Shown here one piece after another: positions 1-12,929 of a stretch of DNA of 64,000 bases (position 1 is the first letter of the stretch; the number at the start of each line of letters is the position of its first letter). A program made the translations under genes and the position numbers. The DNA is from Golubevia sp. BC0850. Lineage: Eukaryota > Basidiomycota > Exobasidiomycetes > Golubeviales > Golubeviaceae. The stretch spans positions 1,054,001 to 1,118,000 of the forward strand of contig JAAVVG010000003.1 of the NCBI GenBank assembly GCA_012976225.1, in the 5' to 3' direction. The notes under the pieces are model-generated. The model searched no databases. It was not told the DNA's origin and saw only the letters and a program-made list of their open reading frames with translations.

Positions 1-1838
1 TGGGCGTCATTGAGTAGAGTCCTACTTCTCGAGGGAACTAACACTGGCTCTCTTCTTCGACTTCAAGCTCTATTCCAAGTGGTCTGCTTCCTCTGTATCG
101 GTTTTACTGTCTCTCATTTGGTGAGTTGAGATCCATCTTCTAAGTTCTGAGTGTCACTCGATCTTCAAAGCCCTGTAAGGTTGTCTCAGCATCCCTTTTT
201 CTTCTTCTTCTTTTTCTAAAGGGGCATCCTGCAATCGCTTCTCTCGCCAAGTGCTTAATGGCGGCAGGAGCTCACATCGAAGCTGACAATCGGCTCATGA
301 AGAAGAGGCCTGAAGTCGAGGAGGCTCATAAGAAGCTTTGGTGGTGTCTTTACCTTGTCGACAGGGAGTCTAGCTGCTACGTGGGCCGGCCATTATGTAT
401 CAAGTAAGTCGAGTCGACCAGCGAAAGGATTCACGACAACGATCTCGGAGCTAACTCGAAGACGTTTCCCTCCCAACTTCAGAGACGACGAGTTCAAGCT
501 AGACTATCCTCGGGATGCACCTTCAAGCTTCATTTTCCAAGCCGAACTAAGTCGCATCATGGGAAGAATTTTAGACTTTTTCTATCTATCGCAGATCAAG
601 GAGCTGCAGTCGGATGCGAAAGAGCAGGGTGGTAGTAAAGACGTGGCCTTTTTAAAAGCAGTGAGTGAGACTTGATGGAAAAGGAAGAAGAGTTCGAGTT
701 CGAATCCAAGGCCTTTGACTAAGTTTCGCTTCCCCTCGCTGCTTTCTCTCAGGTTGATGCCTCTCTCGATGCCTGGTGGAGCAAATTCCAGCCCGAGTGT
801 CAAGCTCACGTTGCCTTGAAAGGAGAGACAGCTCCTTACTCGATGGTGATAGTGAACTACTACGGAGTCAGAATCCTAGCTCATAGAGCCTTTGTCAGTG
901 GCCCTAGAGCTGTCTCTCAACTTCACCCAAGCTCTTTTGATGTGGTAGGAGAAGCTGCAACAGAAACATTAAAGGTCGTCAAATCGATTAGAAAGAAGAA
1001 TCAAGTCATAGCTTGTGGGGTAAGCTTGGTTTGTATGACGTTCAATGTAGGAATCATATTACTTCGGGAGGCTTGGAAGAAAAAATTGAGGTCGATGGAA
1101 TATTCATTCGAAGAGGCTAAGTTCTGTCTAGCCGTTTGTCATGAATCTGAGAGAAGGTGAGTTTTAGGGAAGTCTATCGTCTCTTCCGTCTGCATCTTCC
1201 CTACTTATCGAATCTCACATATTTCCTCCTTGACAGATACAACATGGCAGGTCGTTTAGCGGACATTTTGACAGTTTTCCTCCAAGCAGCCTCTCAACCT
1301 CCCTCAGCTGCCCCTGTCAAATCGGATTCTAAGTCCCTCAAACGAGGTTTCGAGAATTGGAGCTCTTCTTCAAGTGGTTTGACTCAGCCAGCAAGCGCAT
1401 CCGTGCCAAGTCAGTCTTATGGAGGATTCAGTCGAGGTCATCAACAGCCCCTTTCTTTCTCGAGAGCGACGTCCAACTCTACATCTGGACAGAGCTTCCC
1501 ATCTACAGAGTTTCTCTCTAATGAAGACTTAGGCAACCTTCGTGAGTAGCCTTGAATAGGTTTCCTGTTGAAATCTGTCATCTGATTCTGACCATCCTTT
1601 TCTACATCCCTGTATCTCGTCACTTCAAGTGTCTCAAACCGAATGGAACCAAACTGGATCTATGGAAGAATCAACTCAAGACGATCTGCTTAGATTCCTA
1701 CTCACTCCTGATCAGACCGGGTTCTCGCCTTTCACTCCCAATGCTACTACTCCGGGATTCAATCAGATGGGAGAAGCTACTCAATGTCAAAATCAAGGTC
1801 AAGGGGCCAATGGGGGAGCGAACGGGAATGAAGGTTAA
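1..1838 (+). CDS. Zn2Cys6-type fungal transcription factor, C-terminal part (5' partial)
   Basis: Likely a nuclear zinc-cluster transcription factor; only the middle homology region and the tail are inside the window, so the zinc cluster itself is not seen. Exons read as <1-120, 222-403, 483-660, 753-1156, 1237-1541 and 1630-1838, all joined in phase. The second exon carries the family hallmark KKLWWCLYLVDRESSCYVGR followed by PLCIK, then DEFKLDYPRDAP, the usual 'DR..s...GRP' block of the fungal_trans domain. The C-terminal 170 residues are Ser/Gln/Asn/Gly rich and probably form an activation region. The stop is at 1836-1838. The regulated pathway cannot be told from this fragment. Family assignment is firm; the first exon inside the window is least certain. 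Confidence 0.8.
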
Positions 1839-2638
1839 AGAATGAGAGAGTGGCGAGGATGAAAAAGAGACGAGGACTTCTTGTATTGATATTTTTCTAG
1901 CTTCATCTTCATGTGAATAATTGAACATTGAATGTGGATTTTCGTCAACTTTGTGCCTTTTCCTTCTGACTTGATGCCCTTTTCGAAGGGATCCATCCAA
2001 AGGTCGGATGGAGTTGGAGATGCCGAGAGAGGTTTTGGAGAGGCTGGAACTTTCTGGAAGCTCAGTTCGAGCGATATTGGGTCACCATGGAGTAAAAAAG
2101 AGAGAGAAAATTGTCCACAAATCATGCCGAGCTTGAATTTCGAGTGGCAAAGCAGCGGAAACAAGTGGACGTTAAGTAATCTGCACAGCTCTTGCTCCAC
2201 CAGAACGAGGGTTTACCGGTGGTTTCGATTCGAAAAGATCCTTCATCCAGAGTCGAATCATCCCTCGAGTCTTGAGCTTCTAGAGAGTTCTATGAGGTCA
2301 GGTTCAAAGGGGTGGAGGCGTAGGACAAGCAGTTGGAAGGAAAGATAAGAGCCAAATTTGACACTGGCACCAAGAATGAACATGGAAAACCACTGAACAA
2401 TCAAATTCTTGTGTCTTCAGAGATGTCTGAAAGGAAAGGGAAGGAAAGAGGCACGGAGAGATGTGGGTCAAGGTTGGATGAGCTGCAGGCGCGTGCCTTT
2501 GGAAGGAAGAGTTGGTCCGAAGGCGAGACTATAAAAGGCGAGAGTCCTTTTTAAGATTCTCCTCTCGCCCTCAACCCACTTTTCTTCACCCCTCTTCCTC
2601 AAGTTCAAAGAACCTTTAATACCTCTTCAACTTCAAAC
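1839..2638. other. Intergenic region upstream of the Ser-rich GPI protein gene
   Basis: 800 bases between two genes on the same strand. Short open frames here have no recognisable protein. The last 110 bases hold a TATA box and a CT-rich stretch just before the next start codon. Confidence 0.6.
2530..2537 (+). promoter_or_regulatory. TATA box of the Ser-rich GPI protein gene
   Basis: TATAAAAG lies 102 bases upstream of the ATG at 2639 and is followed by a CT-rich leader. Consensus TATA boxes are rare in this window, so this suggests a strongly or conditionally expressed surface protein gene. Confidence 0.6.
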
Positions 2639-4162
2639 ATGTACTCTTCCATCCTTCTTTCTGCCACTGCCCTCTTGGCCGCTGGAGTAGCCATTGCTCA
2701 AAACCCTTTCTCAGTGTGAGTTTTATGAGTTGAATGTTGGCGTTGAGGCATCATCTATTCAGTTCCATCACAACTCTCTCTTGCTTCAGTCACTCACACC
2801 TTCTCTTTCTCTCCCTTCCTAACAAACCATCTCAGTGCTACTGCTACCACTCCTTTGGTTCAATGTCAACCATACAGCATCATGTGTGAGTTCCAATGGT
2901 TTAGGGGGATTGGGGGGAATGATCGCTTCGGCATGAGGAACCAAAAGACCCGCGCTTTCTATCAGACTCAATAGATTGAAATGTGATTGCGTGGCCTGAT
3001 TTGCCTTGGATTGGGATCGGGATTGAGTGGGATGAAAGGGGGCGCCGAGGGATGCGGGTGGTCTGCTTGGCTAACTCAGACGAGACTCTTCACCATGGAT
3101 AATTGGCTGGTGGAGCTGCCCCTTCTGGTCATGGGATCATCTTTTTCTAGCACAAGTAAGGTTCAAGCACTGAGGATGGGTTGGGCGCCATCGAGGCTTC
3201 AAGGCTTCAAGCAACCGACTCCGCTTTGTCGATCTTGGCTCCAAATTATACCTCAACACGACCTGCAACTCAACTCTGAAATCCTTCTCTATTTCTCTCC
3301 AAACAGGGACTGGCGGTACTGCTCCTTACTTCCCTTCTATCCGCATGGGAGGAGATATCTCCAACATCTTGAAGCAATTCCCACAAACCAACTCCATGTC
3401 TCAATTGTGGACTGTTGATCTACCGGTCGGAATCACCGTCCAATTCGTCATTGGAGATAGTGCCGGAAACTCCGCCCCATCCGCTATCTCTTCCAGTGCC
3501 ATCGCTGCCGGAAACTCTGACGACTGGTGAGTAGACAAGGATGGGTAGGGACAGATCCGGAGATGGTACGGGGCGCGCTGCAAGAGTCGGGCGAGGATAT
3601 TCTAGATCAAGTCAGAGCAATTTCGTCCTCGCATCTCTGGCTCGCCTCAGCCTCATCTTGCTTGCGTCGACGTGCCATCTTTGTTGGGAGGACGAGAGAC
3701 TCGGTCATACATCAAAGTACCGCCACTCTTGGCGCTCCTTTCTTCCTTGCAGCCCTCACTAATCACTTTTCTACGCTTCTTCATTGTCTACACAGTCTCG
3801 ACGGATCTTCCTCATCAACTGGTGCTGCTGTCGGTGGATCTTCTACTGTTGCCTCCTCCTCCAGCGCGTGAGTCCCCTTCATAATTTGACCGACCTCGCA
3901 TACTCTCATTTACTGACGTTTTTGCTCTCTGACCTCGACCGACAGTGCCTCTTCTTCCAGTAGTGCTGCTTCCTCAAGTGCTACATCAAGCTCCGCTACT
4001 TCCAGCTCGGCCACTTCCATCACCCGTTCATCCTCCATGTCCTCCAGCACCGCCGCCCAAACTACTGCCCCAGCCAACACCGACAACGGAGCCATGAACC
4101 TACGCGGAGGAGCTGCCTTGGCCGCAGGTCTCGTCGGAGTCATCGCCGCTGCCCTCATCTAA
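2639..4162 (+). CDS. Ser-rich GPI-anchored cell-surface protein
   Basis: Predicted secreted cell-wall or plasma-membrane protein of 211 residues. Exons are 2639-2715, 2836-2885, 3307-3526, 3796-3867 and 3946-4162. The N-terminus is a signal peptide (MYSSILLSATALLAAGVAIA). Residues of about 40-115 form a small beta-type domain with WTGGTAPYFPSIRMGG, LWTVDLPVGITVQF and a C-terminal Cys (DDCLDG), a pattern common in fungal extracellular Ser-rich proteins. A Ser/Ala/Thr-rich stalk follows and then a hydrophobic tail (GLVGVIAAALI) preceded by an Asn/Gly omega-site region, typical of GPI addition. No catalytic motif is seen, so a structural role is inferred. The family is recognised only as a general class. 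Confidence 0.8.
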
Positions 4163-4704
4163 GTGACTTGACTTCAATTCGCCTCAAAAAACGTAAATCG
4201 AACAACGTAGAGAAGCTTCATCTAAGCTCTCAACCACCTTCTTTGTTATTGAACATTCTCTTCCCAGTATTCCCCTTCTTTCCCCCTTGCTCTTATTCCT
4301 CGTCACCCGCCCCCTCCCTTTTCTAACTTAACTCTCTTTCTAATGCTAACCTTTTGATCCTGTTCTATTCTGAAACATGGACTTCCTACTCTGTTTCTGT
4401 TTCAACCTCCGCTCCCTTCTTCGTCCATATTTTTTCCCCTTTCCCTTTGAAAACCGTTCGTCCTTCCTTAAACACACTCATCTAGAATCGATTTCTCCCG
4501 TTACCTTTTTCTTCTTGACGCTTCCATTTCTGAGATTTTTTCCTTTTCTTGACACGCATCTGCAGTGGAAATCTGTTTCATGGAGCCTGGAGGGTTGACT
4601 TCCGCTGCGCAGAATTTGTTTGACAAGATGATTTGGACACTGGATCGAGGATCTTCTCTTCTTTTCTCTTCACCCATCAGAACATCGACTCCAGAAGAAA
4701 CAAG
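4163..4704. other. Intergenic region, pyrimidine-rich
   Basis: About 540 bases between two genes on the + strand, strongly CT-rich on this strand. It probably holds the 3' UTR of the GPI protein gene and the promoter of the phosphoesterase-like gene. No gene or structured element was seen. Confidence 0.5.
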
Positions 4705-5556
4705 ATGAGCAGTACTTTCAGAGTAGTCATAGTCTTCCTCGTCAAAAAAGAAGATCTATCTCCGAGTCATGGACTCAAATTCGACCAACTTCAGAGCTGC
4801 AGAGAGATCTACGATGGAGCTTTTGAGAATTGGGAGCCTCACATTACTCTAATTCCTCCTTTCACTATCTCAGTCTCAAGTCACAAAGTAGAACAACAAG
4901 CTTCAGAAAAAGTCGATTTAGAAGATTAAGGAGAGGCAGAGGAAGGATCTGGTCGGGAGAAGGAGATGGTGAACGAAGGAAAGGATCGCATCGATCTAGC
5001 TTTAAATGGAGTTTATAAGCGAGTTCTTGAGGTCTGTCTTGAAAGCCCAAAGATCAAAATGGTATTGATGGATTTGGGATGCTTCAAGTCCTATTATCGA
5101 ACGACAGTCCACCTTAGACCAAGCTCGATGATTGATACTCAAGACAGAACTGGGACTCAAGGATTAATCAATCTCCAGTGTGGTTTAGAGGAAGCTATAA
5201 AACGCGAAATAGAAGCATCTCAGCTCAAGCAGGATGGCACAGTAGATGGATCAGGAGGGAAGGAAACGAGAAAAGAAGAAACTTCGAAAGAATCCAGAAT
5301 GAAGAACTTCTCTTCAAGAGGCCAATACAAGCCTCATCTAACTTTGGGGCAGCATGGACCTAATGCGAACATCAAGGTGGTTAAGGATCTGTGGAGGAGG
5401 GCTGAGGATTTGGTTGACAAGAACTCTGGAGTTAGAGTTGCGTCTCCGATGGAGCTTTCGATAGATAGAATTCAGATCATGTACAATGAGGAAGCATTTG
5501 AAGGTCCTCGCTTTGTTTGGAAAGGGGTGAATCTTGCCCAAGTAGACAGGAAGTAG
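4705..5556 (+). CDS. 2H phosphoesterase / 2'-5' RNA ligase-like protein, with an in-frame stop or cryptic intron
   Basis: The sequence has both signature motifs of the 2H phosphoesterase fold, PHITLIPPF in the first half and PHLTLGQ in the second, with the spacing expected for the two catalytic His-x-Thr elements. These enzymes act on 2'-5' or cyclic phosphates of RNA or nucleotides. The two halves (4705-4929 and about 4930-5556) are in the same frame but separated by a TAA at 4927-4929. No canonical GTGAGT/GTAAGT intron spans it. A short noncanonical intron (for example 4888-4935, 48 bases, GTAGAA...GAG) would remove the stop and keep frame. Otherwise the gene is broken or the base is an error. 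The C-terminus (RFVWKGVNLAQV) looks intact. Start chosen at the ATG before STFRVVIVF. Confidence 0.6.
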
Positions 5557-5844
5557 AATAATCCGAACCACAAAGAATAGTTTTCCAGGCCAGCCTCTGA
5601 GTTCTCCTGTGTGATCTCTCTGGCACTGTTGCTGTGTGTTTCATTTTGTAGCAGGGAGTCTCTCTGATCTCCTTCAGTGCGAGATCGAGGCTGAGGATCT
5701 CTTGCTTGGCCGGTGGTCAGCAGAAAGAGTGAGATGGAACCAACGGACATCTTGAACCGATGTGGATCTCTCTATCATATTACAAATGAGTTCTAGATCG
5801 ATATTTGACAATGAATAGATTAAAGGATGAAGAGAAACTGGAAT

Positions 5845-8800
5845 CTATTCCCAAACTCGAATGGATCCAGAAGCGTCACCAGCGACTATGCAACGAAAAG
5901 GAGACTCGATGATAGCCAAAGCGGTAATGGAATCCTTATGACTCTTCATCAAAGAACTTGCATATTGAGTTTGTTTCCCAGCTAAAAGTGGAGAACGAAC
6001 TTGAAGAACTTTGGAAGAACTTGAGCTATGAGTGTGATGGATGTGTCGAGGATGAGGAATGGAAGGGCTTGAGGGGAACGACCTGAAGATATAGATCGAG
6101 AAAAGATGAAAACAAAAGAACGTCAGTGAGAATCTGACCACTCCTGGCCAGTGCGAGCCTCGTCAAGCCCTCCGTTTTAACTCACCTGAATTCACTTCTC
6201 TCGTCGACCAAGCCCAAACAGACCCCCTTTTCAGATCTCCCTAGATCCCAAAATCTGATCTTTCGATCTTCTCCACCAGTAATCATGAAACCAGCTGGTC
6301 CATTTCCAGAGCTAGAACTCGAGTCCTTGACCAATTTTCCAGCGTCCAGCCAACCTCCAGCCACTTGATCCGAATTGGCAGAGACAGAGGCTGCAGAAGA
6401 GGAAGAGTAAGAATCAATACCAAGTAGCATAGATTTTACATTTGAACTTGGTTTTGGGATAGGCCTTAGACCAGATTCGTTCGACTTTTGACGAGAAGAG
6501 GCACTGAGACTTGAAGCTGGATTTGAATCGTCCATCGAAATTGAATTTTCGTCTTCATCTGAATCGTCTCCTTCTTGGGTCCCTGACAAAGCTGACTTTG
6601 AACTGGAGTTTGACTTCTGCTTCTCTTTGAATTTCTTCTCTGAAAGTTTGATCAATCTCTCGATAGCAGCAGCTGGACCGCTCAGATCAGAACTCGTTTG
6701 ATCCACGTTCTCTTTGCCGGCGTTGGTGTTTGAGATCGTCGTCTCACTTTCAACTTCTGGAGTTCCATTGGTATCACTTGCCTTTCGAGATGTGCTGTTT
6801 CCATTAGAAGAGCTATCTTTTGGAAAGCTTCCAACTTCGAAAGTTTCAACGCAGACTCCCTTTTCGATATCCCAAGTCTCCACGAGCAGTTCAGTCCTGT
6901 TTCGTTTCTTTCCATTCATCTTCTGATCATCTAAATCTTGAGGAGAGAAGCTGACAATTTTCTCGTAAGCTACCATCACCCATCTTCCTTTACCCTTACC
7001 AGGATGAAGAGCCAATTGATTAATCTTAACCACTTCATTAATCCCATCTGGTTCATCCTTTTCATCACCATTCCCAACTCTCCAACTTTTGAGGAGTAGA
7101 TTGAATCTCAAATCCCATAGATTAAGCACTCCACCAATCGTACCGACCAACAACCAATTCTTCTTTTTGTCGGCACAAAGACAAGAGATTGGACCATCTT
7201 GGATTGGATTTTGAAGTGTCAACAGCACCGACATGGTTCTCAAATCCAAGACTGTAATCCTAGAATGAGTGGTTCCTAAAATGAGTTCTGAATTGGAGGA
7301 ATTGGTCGAATTGTTCGAGTTCTGAATGAGGCAAGTTGCATACTCGTTTGGAGTGCTGAGCTGAAAATTAGAAACCAATTTGGGTTTACTGTATTTTGGC
7401 ATTGAGGAGCTGGAATTGGAGACCTCGACTCTCCAAACGTGAAGACTTCCATCAGTTGAAGCGCTTGCGACACAATGACTAGATTCCAAAGTGATCAAGC
7501 AAGTGATTTCACCTTTTTGAGCAGAGTAAGTTCCTCTCGATTTTGAAGTGACATTCTTTTCCAGATGGATAGTATCCCAAATCTTGATCGTTCCATCTTG
7601 AGAGCCAGAGACGAAGAAGAGTTGATCTGGAGACACTGCGATGCAAGAGATCCTTGAAGAATGCTCCGTGAAGTAAGCGATCAGGTTACCTTCTGGTCTC
7701 TTGTTTGAACTTCCACTCCTGGAACCTCCTGGGGCTAGAGAAGAAGAGGTTCTACCGCCGCCAGTTCTTCTACGAGCGTTGGAAGATCCCGAACCAATTC
7801 TTGGCCCAAATTCTGGAGCTCTATCTCTGTAATTTCGGAGATAAACCGTCTCTAGATGAGCTCTGATATAAGGATCATTTCCATCGTAAGTGCTTGAAAA
7901 GGAGGGCCCTTCATTCAGTAAGTGGAAACCTTGTTCTTCTCCTCTTACGGTCGGAGCATTCGAAGGCACTGGAGTCGTCTGGTTCGATCCTGAATTTCCT
8001 GTACCGTCCATTGATTTGAGTTTCGAAGACAACTCAGTCATCGTTCCGATTGCGTTTGCTCTTTGAGATGCTATCGCCGGTGCTGCCTTGATGCCTAGTC
8101 GACCTTGAGACGAGAGAGGACTACTTGCTCGCGGGATCGAAGTTGAAGCCGAGGAGACCTCTTCGGTTTCTCCAGTGGCGGTTGGACTTGTGATAGTTGA
8201 AGAAGCTGATGAAGTAGAGGCCATCCTTCTCCGTAGTTCCTCCAAAGGACTGAGGACCGAACCTTCACTTGCAAGACGCATACCACTGAGACGTTTCCTT
8301 GCCATCCTGCCAGAGAAGGATCCATCGGTCTGAGATCTCAGGGAAGGACTTAGAGACATCCCATCCGCAGTAGAGATTCCAGTCGACCTTGCGTCAGAAG
8401 ATCTAGCACTGAAGAAGATCGTCTGAGGGGTGATGCCTTCCAAAGTCTGAACTTCAAGACCAGACGACATTCGAGAAGTTGAACTTGGAAGAGAGTCTTC
8501 GGTAGCTTCTGCGATGGCGTTACTTCGACTGGAGAGTAAAATCCGAGCTTAGAATTGGTAAGAAGAAGGTCTCGTCTTGAGATTCGGTTGACCCCTGCGC
8601 AACTCACCTGGTACTTTGCCTCGACAACTTCAAGATATAATCTCTCATAGCTACCAGCTTAACTTCATCTTCCGAACCCATCCCGAGTGCTCTCAACTTA
8701 TCAAGGTTAGAGTCATCTTCTTCATTTCTATGAACCAAGGTTCTACTCAAGTCTCCTCCATTCTTCCCAACCATCAAACCAATCCCTTCCTTTCCGAGAT

Positions 8801-11800
8801 GATTTCCCAAGCCTTCCTTCCCCTTTGAATCTTTCGGGGGTTTCCAGAACAAGCTGTTTCCATTCCACGCTTTTGAAGCCCAAGTGACAGCGGCTTGAAA
8901 GACTAGACGTGTTAGAGGTGGTTTCAAATTCTCGAGTAGATGTAGCTGAGTGATGGATGGGATTTCACATGATAATAAAGGTCTAAGAGATGGATAGACT
9001 AGGATCCAAATGTCTAGTTGTTCAGTTAGGTTTGAGCAAGCTGCTGAAATGAAGGCTGAAACTGATTCTTTGATCCAGAAATTTGGATGACATAGATAAC
9101 CTATCAAAATCCCCATCAAATCTAACAGAACTGACTTTTCCAGAAGTAAGTTTTGATTCAGCTTGATAAATCCTTTGATGACTTTCAAGATTACGAACTC
9201 TTCAATGTCTGAAAGAGCTTGAATCATAAGAGGTAAAATGTAATCTTTCAACGATCTTTCACCAGAAGTCAAAGCTACCTGAACGATAGAATCAAAGAAA
9301 GAAGCTCTTAATTCCCAAGACTTGTCGTTCAAATGAGTAATCATATGAGAAATCAAGATGTCATTTGTACCATTCAATCCAAAGAACTTGCAAAGAGGAG
9401 AAAGATTCTCAAGCAAAGCTCTTTTAACTGAAGGTGAAGGATCTTCCGTCAACAATTTCGTCACTTGATCTTGGATTAAATTCTGAAGGATCTGAAGTTG
9501 AGAATCATAATTGAGATCGTCAGAATTGTTTGATAATATGAAATCTCCTAGATAATTCGGATTGCTTTCAATGTCTCCTCTTTCATTTCCATTGGTCAAA
9601 AACATTCCATCAGAATTCATTGCTGAAGACATTTGTAGAAATCTTTCACCTATGACTGAGATCCAAACGATGCTAACTGAATAAATCGTTCTCACAAAGC
9701 TGGATTCATCCAATCTTAAATGAGAGATGTTAGGTAGAATGTATTCTGGTATGATCCAAGCGTTAGATGGAGTTATGACTTTGATGATCATGAGGATTTG
9801 AGTTAGGTTTCTGATTGAAGAAGCTCTGACTAAAGAGCTTGGATCGTTTAGGAGGGAGACAAGGAATGGAAGAACTCGATCTAGTTTGGTTTCGTCGGTC
9901 AGAAATTTGAAAGAAAGATGTAACAGTAGGTCTAAAGCATGAAGTTTTGAAGAGGGCCGAATGCAATTTCGAAGATTTGATAAGATGACCGAAAGAATGA
10001 TTAGAGAAGTTCCATCTTCTAAAGGAGGGTTTTGATTTGAAGTTAAGATGGTAGAAGAAACCCCAGGGATACAAATTTCCACTGGTAAGAATTTCTCTGA
10101 ACCTTCTTTAGTTCCAGAAAGCATTTCGTTCGTAGCTTCGTTCTCATTTGAGGCTTGATTCCCTAGAACTTCCTGAAAGAGTTTCTCTCTAGCTGCTGTT
10201 GTTGAGATTGAAGCCTTGGTTTTTGCTGAATTTCTAACTTCTAAATCAGATTCTAGACTTCTAACAACCAAAGTCCATTCTTCATAAAGCCTTTCAATTC
10301 TCTCATCTGCTTCTGATTTAAGAACCGTTCCGTTCCCAGCACCTCCAAGTAAAGTTGTAGTTCCAGGTCCAGCCATAGAGCTTGAATTCCCAACTCCAGA
10401 AACCGAAGGATTCCCACCAAGATTGTTATGATTCGAACTGATACTTTCATTCTTGATTTCCTTCCCATTTATCCTTCCATCTCCATTGTCGCCACTCCCA
10501 CTTTTCTGTAACTCCATCAAATAATCATGTAAGAATACCTCGAAACTATCAGGAAAGGTTCCAATTTCAACATTCCTTTTCAAAAGGGTTTCGAATTTAC
10601 CTCTTCTTTCAGGTTCTAAATCGACCATCCCTTTAACCATTTCTCTGATCTTCAAATCTGTGATTTCATTCAACGAAGGTTCTAAATCGAATAAGCCTTC
10701 TCTATATTTGAATAATTGAGACAAAGTGAAAATTGGAGAACCATCTCTCCACAATTCTGCTATGACACAACCTAATGAAAAGACATCCATAGATTCTGAA
10801 ACCTTAACCGAGCGTTTCCCAAAAGATGGATCTTCTTCTGAAGTTTCTGATTTGACGTCTCCATTCCCATTTCCATTTTCAATGCCATCTCCTGTTGACT
10901 TTTTCTTCGAAGCTCCAACTCCCTTATCTTTAGATTCCTTACTTTTGATTTCATCTCCATTCTCAAAGAACCGTTCAGGAGCAACATAACAAGTTCTCCT
11001 TCCTGAAGTATCGAAGAAGTAGGAGAAATCGGCTGGATCATCTAAAGGTAAATAAGTTGGTTTGAAAGAGGATGAGAAATCTGTGATGTAGATTGAAAGT
11101 GAAGATGTAACTAAAATGTTTTCACATTTCAAATCTCCATGTGCTACCTGTGAGAAGAGAGAAGTTGAAGGGGGAAAGAGAGAAAGATCAAGGTGAGTCG
11201 GTCTGATAGGACAGCTCGTTAAGAGACAATGACCTGATGGCAAAGCAAAGGACAAACCTTTTTCTTTCTAGATTCTCTCATAGCGAATAACAGTTGGTAG
11301 GTAATCCATTTCTTTTCTACGTCTGTTAGAAAAGGTCTGGTGCTGTGGTGGGTGGGAGAGAAGGAGGTCGTGAAAGAGCAAGCTTTGGATCAGTCAAAGG
11401 GTTTCCATACTCTGAAAACATGTCCACACCTTTCTCCTCTGAAGAAGATGAAACATCGTTCAGAACTCAAAGGAAGGAGGTGAAAACCGCTTTCGTTGTG
11501 ACTCTTTTCTTGACTACTAACCTAATCCTGTCATACAGATTACTACCCAACCACTGTCTAATCAAGTATCCAGCTCTTTCAGTTTCTATCACCTTTTGAT
11601 ATGCCAACGTATTTGGTACTTGTGATAAAGCTTCTCTTTCAGCTGAAGAACCGATAGAAGATCAGAGAGTCAGTTTCCGTAGCGTCTCAAGTACTCCTCT
11701 CGTTTCGATTTCTCTCTCTCTCCAAAATAATGCTTTCCTGATTTTGAAAGAGAGATAGCAAAAGGAAAGAGAAAGACAAAATCAAAAAGGGACACTGACC

Positions 11801-12616
11801 TCTAAGTCTCCTAACCAAATTCCTCAAACTGATTCCAGGATCCAATTTCAAAAACGTTTTCACGACAATGGGACCTTGAGGATGCCTTGCCCTGATTGCT
11901 TTCAAGAATCTGGAGGAACCCATGCTGAAGTGATAGAAGAAAAGGAGAGAAAGGGGTTCGTTAAGAGAGGGGGAGGTGTTGCTCTCGAGATAGGACTGGA
12001 GCAGAAGTCTAGTACTGATCCGACGTCTTGGATGAGGCTCTACTCTTGATCGTTCAAAGCTGGAGACCAATTGTTTTTCCTTATTGTCCGAATTTGTCGT
12101 AACCTTTGAGCCTAGCTTCTATGGGTTGATAGGACCGGCTTTCATTTCTGGTATCTTCTTAAGAAGCTCTAAGAAGATGCCAGTGTCTATAAGAACGCAG
12201 GGGATCTGAACAAGCTTGAAAAATCTAAGCTTTCATGCTCTACTTCTCTCTGACAAGAGCCGAAGTTTTGGGACTTTGAGAAGTAAGGAAGGGAGCAGCA
12301 TGGCTGATAACCCATCCTTTCCTCTCCACTTCCTTGCCCCATCCTTGACCGTAAACCTGATTCGAGTCGACTCAATGGTTGCAGAATTCACGTCGGAACC
12401 ACCCCCATCGAATTCTACTCTGACTTTGTGCCCGTAAAGCTGCTGGTCGGCCAATCATTTTGGCTACTCTCCTATCTGTTCTATTCTCTCTGTTACTCAC
12501 CTCTTCTCATATTGAACGTCATTTCCCACTTCTGCCAACAAATTCAAGTTTGAATTCAGATTACCGTTACTTCCAGGAGGTAATCTAGTGGAGGTCGTTG
12601 AAAGTGAATTCCCCAT
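5845..12616 (-). CDS. VPS15: Vps15-type serine/threonine kinase, regulatory subunit of class III PI3-kinase
   Basis: Pseudokinase-like scaffold of the Vps34 complex in autophagy and endosomal sorting. Seven exons (complement of 12501-12616, 11800-11924, 11522-11642, 11258-11342, 8608-11147, 6186-8528, 5845-6082) give about 1855 residues. The protein begins MGNSLS, an N-myristoylation signal as in yeast Vps15, and then MGSSRFLKAIRARHPQGPIV in the kinase N-lobe. HGDLKCENILV, the DFSSSF metal loop, the YFFDTSGRRTCYVAPERF block and a C-lobe follow. The middle holds HEAT-type helices (for example around LLNDPSSLVRASSIRNL), and the C-terminus has WD40 repeats (SGSQDGTIKIWD, SASTDGSLHVW, VAGDASGSIRVWE). 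This domain order is diagnostic. It shares a 313-base divergent promoter with the next gene. Confidence 0.95.
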
Positions 12617-12929
12617 TCCTTCATCAATCGAGATGCTGGGTGCTGGGTGGGCCGGAGGAAAGGCAAGGCTTAACGTCTTTCTTCTCCCACTCTGTACCTC
12701 CCATTTCAGGAATCAGTCATCTCTTCTCTGATTTGGTTTCCACATACTTCTCACGATTTAACCTTTACGAACCTCCATTCTATTCGCTCTACTTGATTTC
12801 ACCAACGAGAGCTTACGAACAACTTGACGCAATAATCAATCCTCCATCCTCAATCCACCGGCCTTCAACATCTGATCTATCAACCTAGCGTCTACTTATT
12901 CCAATTTTATTAAACCCTAAATCTTAGAG
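12617..12929. promoter_or_regulatory. Divergent promoter region, VPS15 / unrecognised Ser-rich protein gene
   Basis: 313 bases between two start codons on opposite strands, so both promoters must lie here or in the 5' leaders. No TATA box is evident. CT-rich tracts precede the + strand start. Confidence 0.5.

Noticed and set aside
685-715. tRNA-like B-box sequence (GTTCGAATCC)
   Set aside because: It lies inside an intron of the transcription factor gene, with no A box or cloverleaf partner at the right distance.
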